From assembly GCF_001591145.1 (NCBI RefSeq), contig NZ_BCUF01000036.1, forward strand, positions 1-61,377: DNA of 61,377 nucleotides. The letters are read 5' to 3'. The translations under genes and the position numbers were made by a program. This DNA is from Vibrio harveyi NBRC 15634 = ATCC 14126 = KCTC 12724 (GTDB lineage Bacteria; Pseudomonadota; Gammaproteobacteria; Enterobacterales; Vibrionaceae). The notes under the pieces are model-generated. The model worked only from the letters and a program-made list of their open reading frames with translations. It had not been told where the DNA came from and made no database searches. Of this stretch, positions 31,908 through 41,151 are shown piece after piece; the stretch's first letter is position 1; each line of letters opens with the position of its first letter.

Positions 31908-33563
31908 TTAACGAGAAGGTTTGAACTGAGACTTACGCATACGATTCAGCGCTGCCATTACGTCCAATGTACGAGGTTTCGCTAAGTCGCCTTGTTTAGG
32001 CAAGGTCGCGTACCATTCACCAGTAAGCATGTCTTCGATTTCTTTTGCAGGGTGGTTACACCAACCCGGAAGTTGAGCAATTTGGAACCACAACCAACCA
32101 ATCGTGTTTACTTCATCCGCTGACTCAAGTTGCTCAAGCGCACTTAGATCTGCGAATTCTTTACCGAAGCGAAGAGAATCTTTGCCTTTTGCATTCACAC
32201 GGAACTTGCCGTCTGTCAGGATGTTCATTAGCGCTACACGGTTTAACGCACGAGGGCGGAATGTTTGCAAGCTTTCTTCTGACTCGTTGTGACGCTGAGT
32301 CGGATGCTGTGCAATAACTTGCTTCGCTTTTTCTGTTACATCAACTGCTTGGTAATCGTGCATTTGGATAACGGTATCTGCAACGTCTAGGTAGTCACCT
32401 GAGCCACCCATAACGATGATGGTCGAGATTTCAAGCTCATCACGCAATTGTCCGATGCGATCTACTAAAGGCGTGATAGGCTCGTCGCCTTTGGCAACCA
32501 ATGCCTGCATACGTTCATCACGAATCATAAAGTTAGTTGCTGACGTATCTTCATCAATAAGCAGTGAGCTAGCGCCGGCCTCGATAGATTCTTGCAACCA
32601 AGCAGCCTGAGAGGTTGAACCAGAAGCGTCTTGCGTAGAGAAATCTGCCGTATCTTTACCCATTGGTAAATGGTTGATGTAGTTAGATAAATTCAAGTGA
32701 TGAACGCAGCGACCATCTTCTGCACGAATCTTCATCGCGTTCGCATCAGTGACGATGTATTCGCGACCATCACCAGGGATGTGATCGTAAATAGAGCGTT
32801 CAATTGCATTTAGCAACGTTGATTTACCATGGAAGCCACCACCAACAATCAATGTGATGCCTTTTGGAATACCCAAACCTGTTACGTAACCTTTGTTTGG
32901 CGCATGCAAAGTTACTTGAAGTGACTCTGGCGCTTTAAATTCAACCGCGTCTTTCATCGGCAAGTCACAGTTACCTGCAATACGCGGAAGGATGCTGCCA
33001 TTCGCCACAAAAGCGACTATATTGTTTGCTTCAAGTTGCTCGCGCAGAGACGCTTGGTCTTCAACCACTTTACAGTGCTCAATCAATGCGTCTTTGTTCA
33101 GCTCGCGCTCTAATGTTGCGCGACGAATAAACTTCGGCAAGTAGAAAGTCAGAATGTTATTCGCTTTTTTGCCAAGAACAGAGCGACCTTCAGCTGGCAG
33201 GTTAACACGGAAGCGAAGCTCAATACCTTCTTCAGTGAAAAGTACTGCCGTATTGTCCAAAACGGTTTGACCGCTAAGTGAGATAGCTACGGTATTCTCT
33301 TGCTTTGCAAACTCATCAAAGCTACGCGCAATGAAGTCACGAGCTGCACGCTGGAATGCTGGAGATTCATCTTTTAGCCATTCGAGACCGGTCAAAGACC
33401 ACGCGCGAGTTGCACGTAGGCGAGAAGCAGATGCGTACGGGTCACCTTGTACGTAGTCGATGTACAAGTCGAAATCACCGAAGTCGTATTGACCTTTGAT
33501 TTGTTGGTATGCGCGGTAGTTCTGCTTTTCGATTTTCTTAAGCGTGGCAGTCAACTGATCCAT
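31908..33563 (-). CDS. Predicted ATPase of the ABC class (COG3044 type)
   Basis: 551 residues. The P-loop is in GGGFHGKSTLLNAI near 246-255 and a Walker B-like segment in SSLLIDEDTSATNFMIRD near 333-350. This soluble stand-alone ABC-class ATPase has no transmembrane partner gene. It is widespread in bacteria and without a known role. The N-terminal 200 residues are specific to the family. The gene is separated from the GAF-GGDEF-EAL gene by about 70 bases; whether both share a transcript is unknown. Confidence 0.85.
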   Translation of the reverse strand: MDQLTATLKKIEKQNYRAYQQIKGQYDFGDFDLYIDYVQGDPYASASRLRATRAWSLTGLEWLKDESPAFQRAARDFIARSFDEFAKQENTVAISLSGQTVLDNTAVLFTEEGIELRFRVNLPAEGRSVLGKKANNILTFYLPKFIRRATLERELNKDALIEHCKVVEDQASLREQLEANNIVAFVANGSILPRIAGNCDLPMKDAVEFKAPESLQVTLHAPNKGYVTGLGIPKGITLIVGGGFHGKSTLLNAIERSIYDHIPGDGREYIVTDANAMKIRAEDGRCVHHLNLSNYINHLPMGKDTADFSTQDASGSTSQAAWLQESIEAGASSLLIDEDTSATNFMIRDERMQALVAKGDEPITPLVDRIGQLRDELEISTIIVMGGSGDYLDVADTVIQMHDYQAVDVTEKAKQVIAQHPTQRHNESEESLQTFRPRALNRVALMNILTDGKFRVNAKGKDSLRFGKEFADLSALEQLESADEVNTIGWLWFQIAQLPGWCNHPAKEIEDMLTGEWYATLPKQGDLAKPRTLDVMAALNRMRKSQFKPSR

Positions 33564-33635
33564 GAAGATAATGGCCTTTTTATTGGAAGCGGGCGGCGAT
33601 TATAGAAACCACCGCCAACAGAGTAAAGGAAATGC

Positions 33636-35573
33636 TTAGGAAGAATAGGTGTATTGGCCACCTAATAGGTTTTGATTAAACAAACTTTGTTCGAATTCAT
33701 TACAAGGCATTGGCTTACCATACAAAAAACCTTGTCCGATATCGCAGCCTTCACCAATTAAAAACTGCTCTTGTTGGCTGGATTCAATACCTTCAATGAC
33801 AACTTGGAGATCAAGCTTTTTAGCAATATGGATAATGGAACAAATAATGGCTCTGTCATCGTCGGATTTTTCCATCTGCTGAACAAAGCTTTTATCAATT
33901 TTAATCGCATCAAAAGGGTATTTCTTCAAGTAACTGAAAGAGGCATAGCCCGTCCCAAAGTCATCTAGTGACAGTGTAACTCCGAGCTTGTGTAGTTTAT
34001 TCAACGTGTTACGTGCAACGACTTCATCTGCGATTAAAGCGCTCTCAGTCACTTCTAGCTCAAGGAAGTGTGCTGGTAGATGGAAGGTTTCAAGTAGATG
34101 TTCTATCTGTTCGGCAAAGTTAACGTTTTGTAATTGTATAGGCGAAACATTAACGGCAATTTTGAAGTTATCCACTAACTCAGACCATTGCTTGGCTTTG
34201 TCTATGGCTGTGCGTAAAACGAATGAACCCACCTCAAAGATCAAGCCGTTTTGCTCTGCCATATGAATTAGCGCTTCATTTGAGACATCACCTAAGACAG
34301 GATGACGCCAACGTAACAGCGCTTCTGCACCTATCCATTTGTGTGTGTGGGGAAGCACCTTAGGTTGGAAGTACAACATCAGGTCATCATTACGAACTGC
34401 CTGTAGAAGGTAGCTTTCTAGTTGATTGTGGTTGTTGAGATCTTGCGTATGACTTTCGCAGAAATAATTGTATGACTCGCCAGACTCTTTGCACAACAAC
34501 ATTGCATAGCAAGCATTTTGCAGCAGTTGCTTGGCATGGCTGTTTCGATGAGCTTGGACGACACCAATGTAAGAATGAAGATGCACTTCATTGTCATCGA
34601 TATAAAAATTGCCAACGCTCACATGAGTAATTTCGTCAAGTAAATGTTGGACTTTCGGCTCGATATCTTCGCCTGAAACAATGAGCACAAGATCGTTGGA
34701 GCTTGGTCGCCCTGTGACAAAATAACTGGATTCACTGTGACCAAGACGAAAGCGAAACTCCTTCAACACTTCGTCGAAAGCTTCGAATCCGTATTTGGTT
34801 TGGATGCTACGGGCGTTACTGAATCCAATGTTAATCACGACCAAAGATTGCTCGTCATGGTTGATGGACTCAATGACTTCGTCTAGTTGTTCTTCTAAAG
34901 CAGCGCGGTTAAGAAAGCCAGTGCCTTGGTCGTGAGTTTGTTGATAGTTGACTTGTTTCTCGGCAGCTTTGCGTCTGTCGATCTCTTTCGTCAATGAATA
35001 ACTGAGTTGCGCAAGGTCGGTAGTGCGCGTTTCGACTCTGTTTTTTAGTTCGCTATTTAGCCTTACTAATTTGTGTTGCTGGAATACAACCGCAAGTTGT
35101 GCCTCGATAGATTCTTTGAAAGAACTTAATAACTCACGGTAGGTGTCGCTGTATTGGTTCTCTTTAGTATCTAGCATACAGATGGTACCGAAGGTTTCAC
35201 CGTTCGGCCAGTACAAAGGCAGCCCACAATAGGAGATCATACCAAGTTTGATATCCGGGTTGTCTTTCCATTCCTGGTCTTTGAGTGCATTCGAGACCAG
35301 GAGTTCGCGCTTGTGTTGAATGACATGTTCACAATACAGACCATGTCCAAGGGCTTCTTTGTCACCCACTTTATAGGGGTTATTTTCCGTTTCGCTAGAG
35401 GTATTGACTTCGATATGCTCTGGATGCACACGCATGATAAGCGTAGTGGGAACATCCGCAATGCGGGCTAACAAGTTGACGATGTTTTGCCAACTTCTCC
35501 GCATCGAATCGGGGATCTCATAATCCAAGGTTTGCAATGTGCCCATAAAGGTGATCCTTTCCCGTAAGTTCAC
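33636..35573 (-). CDS. GAF-GGDEF-EAL cyclic-di-GMP protein, GGDEF degenerate
   Basis: 645 cytoplasmic residues. An N-terminal GAF domain (about 20-165) is followed by a coiled-coil linker, then a GGDEF-like domain (about 205-370) and an EAL domain (about 385-635). The GGDEF signature is replaced by RPSSNDLVLIV, so cyclase activity is very unlikely. EAL residues are intact: EALLRW, NVSP, EVTES, LDDFGTGYASFSYL, IKIDKSFV, EGIESS and QGFLYGKP. It should be a c-di-GMP phosphodiesterase tuned by GAF ligand and perhaps GTP at the dead GGDEF site. Its start lies about 190 bases before the fabV stop. Confidence 0.88.
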   Translation of the reverse strand: MNLRERITFMGTLQTLDYEIPDSMRRSWQNIVNLLARIADVPTTLIMRVHPEHIEVNTSSETENNPYKVGDKEALGHGLYCEHVIQHKRELLVSNALKDQEWKDNPDIKLGMISYCGLPLYWPNGETFGTICMLDTKENQYSDTYRELLSSFKESIEAQLAVVFQQHKLVRLNSELKNRVETRTTDLAQLSYSLTKEIDRRKAAEKQVNYQQTHDQGTGFLNRAALEEQLDEVIESINHDEQSLVVINIGFSNARSIQTKYGFEAFDEVLKEFRFRLGHSESSYFVTGRPSSNDLVLIVSGEDIEPKVQHLLDEITHVSVGNFYIDDNEVHLHSYIGVVQAHRNSHAKQLLQNACYAMLLCKESGESYNYFCESHTQDLNNHNQLESYLLQAVRNDDLMLYFQPKVLPHTHKWIGAEALLRWRHPVLGDVSNEALIHMAEQNGLIFEVGSFVLRTAIDKAKQWSELVDNFKIAVNVSPIQLQNVNFAEQIEHLLETFHLPAHFLELEVTESALIADEVVARNTLNKLHKLGVTLSLDDFGTGYASFSYLKKYPFDAIKIDKSFVQQMEKSDDDRAIICSIIHIAKKLDLQVVIEGIESSQQEQFLIGEGCDIGQGFLYGKPMPCNEFEQSLFNQNLLGGQYTYSS

Positions 35574-35681
35574 GTCCTGTGAATGAAAGTCGTTGTAATT
35601 TTTATGTGAGCTTATTCTTGTTGTTGAGTAGTTATTTAACCATTCGTTTAGTTTAAGTATAGGGGCGGCAGAACCCGAAAC

Positions 35682-35714
35682 AAAAAAAAGTCCTGAAAAC
35701 CTTTCAGGACTTTG
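35682..35714 (-). terminator. Terminator of fabV
   Basis: AAAGTCCTGAAA and TTTCAGGACTTT pair; on the minus strand the T run is eight long. Confidence 0.85.
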
Positions 35715-35764
35715 AAATACTTGGCACTATCTCAGTAGTGAGACGCTAGAATCCAAGTGCAAGC

Positions 35765-36964
35765 TTATGGCTTGAGCGCCTTGAGTGCTTTCATCGATAT
35801 ATCTTGAGAGTAATCGACGCCTTCAAAGTTGAAGCCATTTAGCTTCATAAATTCGTCTTTGAATCCAGCATAGTCACCCACTTGTTTGAAGTCATCTGCG
35901 TTCATTTGTGAAAGAAGTTCACTGACTTCTTTCTGAACTTGAGGATCTAACTCCAGATCATCGATTCGAATCAAACGTTCACCATCGACAGGTACTTTTT
36001 CTTGGTCGTACAACTTCGTCGTGAACAGACGTTGCATTTGCTCGATACAACGTTCGTGGGTGCCTTTTTCCTTCATCACACGATACAGAGCGAGTAGGTA
36101 AGGACTGAGAGCAGGAATAAACACACTCGCTTTTGTGACAAGCGCTTTACACACGGTCGCGTAAGCGCCACCACCAAAGTTTGCCATCTTTATGTTCAAT
36201 GCATGACTGGTTTGGTGTAAATCGACTTTTGCACGACCTAGCGTGCCATCAAGATAAATTGGGTGTGTGACTTCGGGTCCCATGTAAGAGAAGGCGATCG
36301 TTTTGCAGCCTTTTGCCACCGATTCAGAGTTGATCAGCGTATCGATCCAGCTTTCCCAATCTTCTCCGCCCATCACCTTAATTGTTGCTTCAGCTTCTTC
36401 TTCTGATGCTGGAGCAAGAGTGGAGTCTATCCACTGATCGTTTTCCAGCATAATCGATGCACCAGTGACAGATTCACCAATAGGTTTGATGACACTGCGC
36501 CAAAACTCGTCAGATTCTGCCTTCGGACGAACACCAGTCGCCAAGCTGTAAATGACTAAATCTACTTCACCTTCAAAGTGAGTTTCGATAGCTTCGATTA
36601 CTTGGTTGCGCACAGAATCAGAAAAAGCATCGCCCACGATGTTTACTGCTGTTCGACCGTGATGAGTCGCTTCTTCTTTAAAGTAAATGTTGTTGTACCA
36701 ACCAGCAGTACCAACGCCCTTATCAGATGGTCCACGCTCGAATGAAACGCCGATCGTGTCAGCCTCAGCGCCGCCAAAGGTGAGGGCGATGCGAGCAGCC
36801 AATCCGAAACCGGAAGACGCACCGATGATCAAAACCCGTTTGGGACCATTTTGGATCTGCGGAGCTTGTTTTACGTAATTAATTTGCTCTTTGATGGAAG
36901 CACGGCACCCATACGGATGCGCCGATCGAGCTACAACACCTTGAATTAACGGTTCTATTTGCAT
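35765..36964 (-). CDS. fabV: Enoyl-ACP reductase FabV (NADH)
   Basis: 399 residues, the length typical of FabV. It reduces trans-2-enoyl-ACP or CoA in the last step of fatty acid elongation. Visible features: Rossmann motif GASSGFGLAARIAL near 49-62, and the catalytic Y-x8-K in YLDGTLGRAK near residues 235-244. The longer spacing separates FabV from FabI. The class was first described in Vibrio cholerae and is naturally resistant to triclosan. No other fab genes sit beside it; tesA lies upstream on the same strand 83 bases away. Confidence 0.95.
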   Translation of the reverse strand: MQIEPLIQGVVARSAHPYGCRASIKEQINYVKQAPQIQNGPKRVLIIGASSGFGLAARIALTFGGAEADTIGVSFERGPSDKGVGTAGWYNNIYFKEEATHHGRTAVNIVGDAFSDSVRNQVIEAIETHFEGEVDLVIYSLATGVRPKAESDEFWRSVIKPIGESVTGASIMLENDQWIDSTLAPASEEEAEATIKVMGGEDWESWIDTLINSESVAKGCKTIAFSYMGPEVTHPIYLDGTLGRAKVDLHQTSHALNIKMANFGGGAYATVCKALVTKASVFIPALSPYLLALYRVMKEKGTHERCIEQMQRLFTTKLYDQEKVPVDGERLIRIDDLELDPQVQKEVSELLSQMNADDFKQVGDYAGFKDEFMKLNGFNFEGVDYSQDISMKALKALKP

Positions 36965-37047
36965 TGTTATTATCTAACCTTGGTGAATAAGATGCCGAGT
37001 AGAGTAACGTAAAGTTTGGTAAAACTTATTGAGCTAGACCATCAAAA

Positions 37048-37650
37048 TTAGAGATGTTTAACCAATTCTTGCGCAACGAAGTCTGCGATAAAAGGCTGAG
37101 CTTCTGGTTTTGGGTGCAGACCATCATCCATCATCCATTCAGGTTTAATGATGACGTGCTCTAAGAAGAAGGGCATCAGAGCCACTTTTTGGTGTTCAGC
37201 AAGCTTAGGGTAAATATCGTAGAACATATCGCTATAGCGCTTACCGTAGTTTGGTGGCACACGGATTTGCATCATCACAACATCCGCACCAGAATCTTTG
37301 ATCATGGTAATCATTTTCGATAAGTTCGACGTAATAAGTTTAGGTGGGAATCCACGAAGACCATCGTTGGCACCGAGTTCAATAAGGACGACGTCAGGAG
37401 TGTGCTGCTCAAGGAGAGCTGGTAAACGCGCAAGACCATTACCTGTGGTGTCCCCTGAGATACTGCCATTTACAACTTTTACATCTTGACCATGTTCTAG
37501 TAACGCATCAGGAAGTAAGCTAGGCCAACTCTCTTCGATTGGCATTTGATAGCCAGCGCTTAGGCTGTCACCCAAAACAAGCAACTTTTCGTTCGCCTGC
37601 GTAGAAGCGGAAAGACAGAAAAAAAGAACTAAGGAAAGTATACGAATCAT
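37048..37650 (-). CDS. tesA: Thioesterase I / lysophospholipase L1 (TesA)
   Basis: About 200 residues, periplasmic SGNH hydrolase. The Sec signal MIRILSLVLFFCLSASTQAN is followed by LLVLGDSLSAGY (block I, catalytic Ser), GSISGDTTGNG (Gly), LIELGANDG (block III, Asn) and DGLHPKPEAQ (catalytic Asp-His). I chose ATG 37650, where the signal peptide starts. The first two bases of its coding region overlap the start of ybbA on the other strand, the same divergent arrangement as tesA/ybbA in E. coli. Confidence 0.93.
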   Translation of the reverse strand: MIRILSLVLFFCLSASTQANEKLLVLGDSLSAGYQMPIEESWPSLLPDALLEHGQDVKVVNGSISGDTTGNGLARLPALLEQHTPDVVLIELGANDGLRGFPPKLITSNLSKMITMIKDSGADVVMMQIRVPPNYGKRYSDMFYDIYPKLAEHQKVALMPFFLEHVIIKPEWMMDDGLHPKPEAQPFIADFVAQELVKHL

Positions 37651-38350
37651 GCAAACACCTGTACTTAAAGCACCCATTGTTCAAGCTAATTTAGTTTCTA
37701 AACAAGTCTCTACTAATCAAGAACATTTAACAATCCTTAAAAATGTAAATGTCGACATTAGAAAGGGCGAGAAGATTGCCATTGTTGGTACCTCTGGCGC
37801 GGGCAAGTCTACATTGATGACACTGCTCGCTGGATTAGATACACCAACCTCAGGCGAAATCACCTTATTAGGGCATGAGCTTTCAAAGTTAGACGATGAA
37901 GCTCGTGCAAAAATTCGTGCGGACTCGTTGGGCTTCGTATTTCAAAGCTTTCTTCTAATTCCAAGTTTGAGCGCATTACGAAATGTCACGTTACCTTGTC
38001 TTCTACGTGGTGAAGCTGAAGATGATGCAAGAGCAAAAGCATTGCTGACAGCGGTTGGGCTGGAAAAGCGTCTCGACCACTTACCAAGTCAATTGTCGGG
38101 GGGAGAACAACAGCGTGTCGCTCTTGCACGGGCATTTATGACTCAGCCAGAACTGCTGTTTGCCGATGAACCAACGGGAAACCTCGACCATCAAACCGCC
38201 GAAAGAGTCATCGAGCTTCTGTTTGATTTGAATGAACAGCATGGCACAACGTTAGTACTGGTTACTCACGACAGTCATTTAGCCAGTCGTTGTGACCGTG
38301 TATATCGAATGGAAGCAGGCGAGTTGCAGGAGGAGGTGATATGTCCGTGA
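37649..38350 (+). CDS. ybbA: ABC transporter ATP-binding protein, YbbA-like
   Basis: 233 residues with all ABC motifs: Walker A GTSGAGKST, Q-loop VFQSFLLIPSL, signature LSGGEQQRVALARAF, Walker B LLFADEPTGNLD and the switch histidine VTHDSH. It belongs to the MacB/LolD/FtsE-like group that drives non-transport FtsX-type permeases. It overlaps the permease gene by ten bases. The start codon is interlocked with that of tesA, so its ribosome site AAGGA lies inside the tesA signal-peptide codons. Confidence 0.93.
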   Translation: MQTPVLKAPIVQANLVSKQVSTNQEHLTILKNVNVDIRKGEKIAIVGTSGAGKSTLMTLLAGLDTPTSGEITLLGHELSKLDDEARAKIRADSLGFVFQSFLLIPSLSALRNVTLPCLLRGEAEDDARAKALLTAVGLEKRLDHLPSQLSGGEQQRVALARAFMTQPELLFADEPTGNLDHQTAERVIELLFDLNEQHGTTLVLVTHDSHLASRCDRVYRMEAGELQEEVICP

Positions 38351-40797
38351 TCTCTTCAAGTGAGCAAGACTCAACTCAGATGCCTAAGCAGGCTAAACAA
38401 TCGCCAAACAAAAGCTTAGTACGTTGGAGTTTCGGTGAAATCCGTCAAGGAAATTTATGGCCGATCAGTGTTGCCTTAATTCTCGTGATTGCCAGTATCT
38501 TTGCGCTCTCGGCTCTGGCAGAAAGAATGGAGCAGGTGATCGTTAAGCAAGGTAAAGATGCGTTAACAGCAGATGCTGTTTTTGTGTCTGCTAATCCTAT
38601 ACCAAATACTTTGTTGGCTGCTACCGACGAGATGCCACGCTCTACCATGACACGATTCGCTACCATGGCATTCAGTGATACTGGCATGCAGCTTATCTCT
38701 GTTCGTGCCGTTGATGAGCAGTACCCTCTGATGGGTGAATTAGTCTTGGACAATAACTCAGCCGGCCACGTCAAAGAAAACCAGCTATGGCTTGATGAAC
38801 GCATCATGGCGCAGCTTGATGTTAAAAAGGGTGACGCTGTCACCATTGGCGATGCGGACTTTATCGTTTCAGGTGCAGTTTTGATGGAACCAGGTTTGAG
38901 CTTTAACCCATTCCAACAAATGCCTTCAGCCTATATTCATCAAAGCGACGTTGAAAAAACAGGGGCAATCCAGTTGGGGAGCCGTGTTCAATATCGTTTG
39001 TTTTTAAAAGGCGACGATGCAACATTAACGCAATTGCAAGACAGTACTGAATTGTCACCAAGTGATCGCTGGAGAACGCAAGATACTGCAAGTCGAAGTA
39101 ACGAAGTCTTCGAACGAACAACTCAATACCTGTCTTTGACGGTTGCTATTGTTATCATCATGGCGGCAACGACGTTGGTTTTGACTTGCCAAAGCTACGT
39201 GAACAGCCGAACGCAAACCATCGCAATGTTGAAAAGCTTGGGGGCGAGTCGCCGCTGGATTGAAAAGTGGCTTTTGATTCAAGTCACCATTTTGCTGCTT
39301 AGTGCCAGTATTGTTGGTCTGCTATTAGGTAGTGGTTTGGAGTATTTGTTGCGAATTCCCCTCAGGGATTTGTTGCCTAATCCACTGCCTAGTTACGGTG
39401 TCACTCCTATCTTGATTTCAGTTGTATCAGCGGTTCTTATTACTGTTCCAGCGCTTGGGATTCCCTTACTCGGATTAATCAAAACACCTGCTCTAGAAGT
39501 TCTTCAACAAGGTTCTAGCAAACGCTCTTGGAAACGCATGTGGCTTATCTTAGTGCCCGTCGTGCCTTTGCTTATCCTTTATGCAAACAACACTCTGGTT
39601 TGGATTGTACTTGCGGGCATTGCGATGTTATTTGTCGTGCTTGCGGCAACGAGCGTTGCGCTCACTAAGTTATTTGCTCGAGTTTCTACTCGACCAGCAA
39701 TGAAGCTTGCACTCAGTCGAATCAATCGCACACCAGTTACCAGTGGTTTGCAGTTTGGCGCTTTATCGCTTTCTCTGATGTTACTTTCGATAATTTGGTT
39801 AGTACGTAGCGATATTCTTGCTGATTGGTCGAGAACACTTCCTGCGGACGCACCTAACGTATTTGCTTTGAATATCGCTGATTACGAACTAGACAGTTAT
39901 CTAGAAACATTGGATAAAAACAACGTGACGCGGTCACAAGCTTTCCCAATCATTCGTGGCCGATTAGCAGAAATTAATGATGTAAGCGTTAAAGAGATTA
40001 AATCAGAGGGGCAAGGCTCAGATGCCGTGAGTCGTGAACTTAACCTCACTTGGGGGGAGACGCTTCCTGAGTACAACGATGTCATATCTGGTGAGTGGAA
40101 AAACAAAGCCAGTGTATCGGTAGAAGCACAGGTTGCAGATGAACTGGGTATCGAACTTGGTGACAAATTGCGGTTTGTTATTAACAGCCAAAACTTCGAT
40201 GCCACTGTTGATAGCATTCGTCATGTTGAGTGGCGTGATATGAAGCCTAACTTCTATTTCATCTTTTCGTCTGACATGATGGCAAGCTTACCAGGCTCTT
40301 ATTTGATCAGTTATCGTATCGACGATGATAACAATGCATTGTTGACGTCGATGTCACGTGCACATCCGACGGTCTCCGTACTCGATATTCGAACCATGGG
40401 TGACAAAATCCAAACACTTATCCAACAAATTGTATCGGCAATCACCATATTGGCATTGCTTGGTGTAGTGGCTGGTCTTTTGCTGATATTTACATTGCTT
40501 CGTTTGAGTTTGTCTCAACGCCAGCAGGAAATTCGACTCTATCGAACATTGGGGTCAAGTAAGAAGCGTATCAACACTACGCTATGGGCTGAATACGGCA
40601 TTATGGCAATGGTGGCGAGTGGCGTTGCAGTGTTTGCAGCAGAGGTCTGTGTCGCTGCTGTGATGAAATATGGCTTTGAGCTTAATGCGCAGATCCACCC
40701 TGAATTGTGGATAGCTTTACCTTTCGCTACGTTTGTTGTTCTTGCTTTAGTGGTAATGAGCCTTTTGAAAAGATTGTTAACGCCAGTAAACACTTAA
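38341..40797 (+). CDS. ybbP: FtsX-like permease, YbbP-like
   Basis: 818 residues. A first helix near 35-55 is followed by a large periplasmic domain, three helices near 255-380, two more helices near 400-435, a second periplasmic domain and three C-terminal helices (about 700-810). This double FtsX arrangement is that of YbbP and LolC/MacB relatives. With YbbA it probably moves or extracts lipid-linked material or drives periplasmic enzymes such as TesA, though the substrate is unknown. The operon ends near the hairpin at 40848. Confidence 0.9.
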   Translation: MSVISSSEQDSTQMPKQAKQSPNKSLVRWSFGEIRQGNLWPISVALILVIASIFALSALAERMEQVIVKQGKDALTADAVFVSANPIPNTLLAATDEMPRSTMTRFATMAFSDTGMQLISVRAVDEQYPLMGELVLDNNSAGHVKENQLWLDERIMAQLDVKKGDAVTIGDADFIVSGAVLMEPGLSFNPFQQMPSAYIHQSDVEKTGAIQLGSRVQYRLFLKGDDATLTQLQDSTELSPSDRWRTQDTASRSNEVFERTTQYLSLTVAIVIIMAATTLVLTCQSYVNSRTQTIAMLKSLGASRRWIEKWLLIQVTILLLSASIVGLLLGSGLEYLLRIPLRDLLPNPLPSYGVTPILISVVSAVLITVPALGIPLLGLIKTPALEVLQQGSSKRSWKRMWLILVPVVPLLILYANNTLVWIVLAGIAMLFVVLAATSVALTKLFARVSTRPAMKLALSRINRTPVTSGLQFGALSLSLMLLSIIWLVRSDILADWSRTLPADAPNVFALNIADYELDSYLETLDKNNVTRSQAFPIIRGRLAEINDVSVKEIKSEGQGSDAVSRELNLTWGETLPEYNDVISGEWKNKASVSVEAQVADELGIELGDKLRFVINSQNFDATVDSIRHVEWRDMKPNFYFIFSSDMMASLPGSYLISYRIDDDNNALLTSMSRAHPTVSVLDIRTMGDKIQTLIQQIVSAITILALLGVVAGLLLIFTLLRLSLSQRQQEIRLYRTLGSSKKRINTTLWAEYGIMAMVASGVAVFAAEVCVAAVMKYGFELNAQIHPELWIALPFATFVVLALVVMSLLKRLLTPVNT

Positions 40798-40847
40798 TTA
40801 GCCTCCGTTTAACTACCGCGGATGCACTCCATGACAGTTTTATTTTA

Positions 40848-40877
40848 GTTATCCACAAAAACGGTGGATAACTTTTG
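40848..40877. terminator. Hairpin with DnaA-box sequence, probable terminator
   Basis: GTTATCCAC and GTGGATAAC form a perfect nine-pair stem with a seven-base loop, followed by TTTT. The left arm includes TTATCCACA (40849-40857), an exact DnaA-box consensus. It most likely ends ybbP transcription. Between it and 41152 I see only a CRP-like half-palindrome (41073-41088). Confidence 0.5.
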
Positions 40878-41072
40878 GGATAACTGAGTCGTTAGTAAAG
40901 TGGGGTGTTTCCGCAGGCTTTATGCCATGGGTGTTAGCGTAAAAATATTATTCACACAGGGTCAAAAACACGCTTTCCTAACAACCTCGTCAAGCACTTT
41001 TTTCGGAAATTTTTTGCTCTCAAAAGTAACTTTTGACGTATACCGTTAACAAACGCAAACCCATGAACTTTT

Positions 41073-41088
41073 TGTGATTTTAATCATA
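41073..41088. promoter_or_regulatory. CRP-like site upstream of the FAD oxidoreductase gene
   Basis: TGTGATTTTAATCATA keeps the TGTGA-N6-TCA core with one departure from the palindrome. It lies 64 bases before the ATG, a usual place for an activator. Assignment rests on the motif only. Confidence 0.35.
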
Positions 41089-41151
41089 CTCAAACCCGAG
41101 TAGAATCGACACTAAGTAAAGATTTCTCCTTATAAAATTTTCAGTGAAGCA

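Noticed and set aside
36687..36878. Open frame antisense to fabV
   Set aside because: It lies wholly within fabV on the other strand with no ribosome site; typical shadow frame. Many similar frames elsewhere were dropped for the same reason.
40848..40872. Replication origin from the DnaA box
   Set aside because: A single box in a hairpin, with no AT-rich unwinding region, iterons or rctB/parAB genes nearby.
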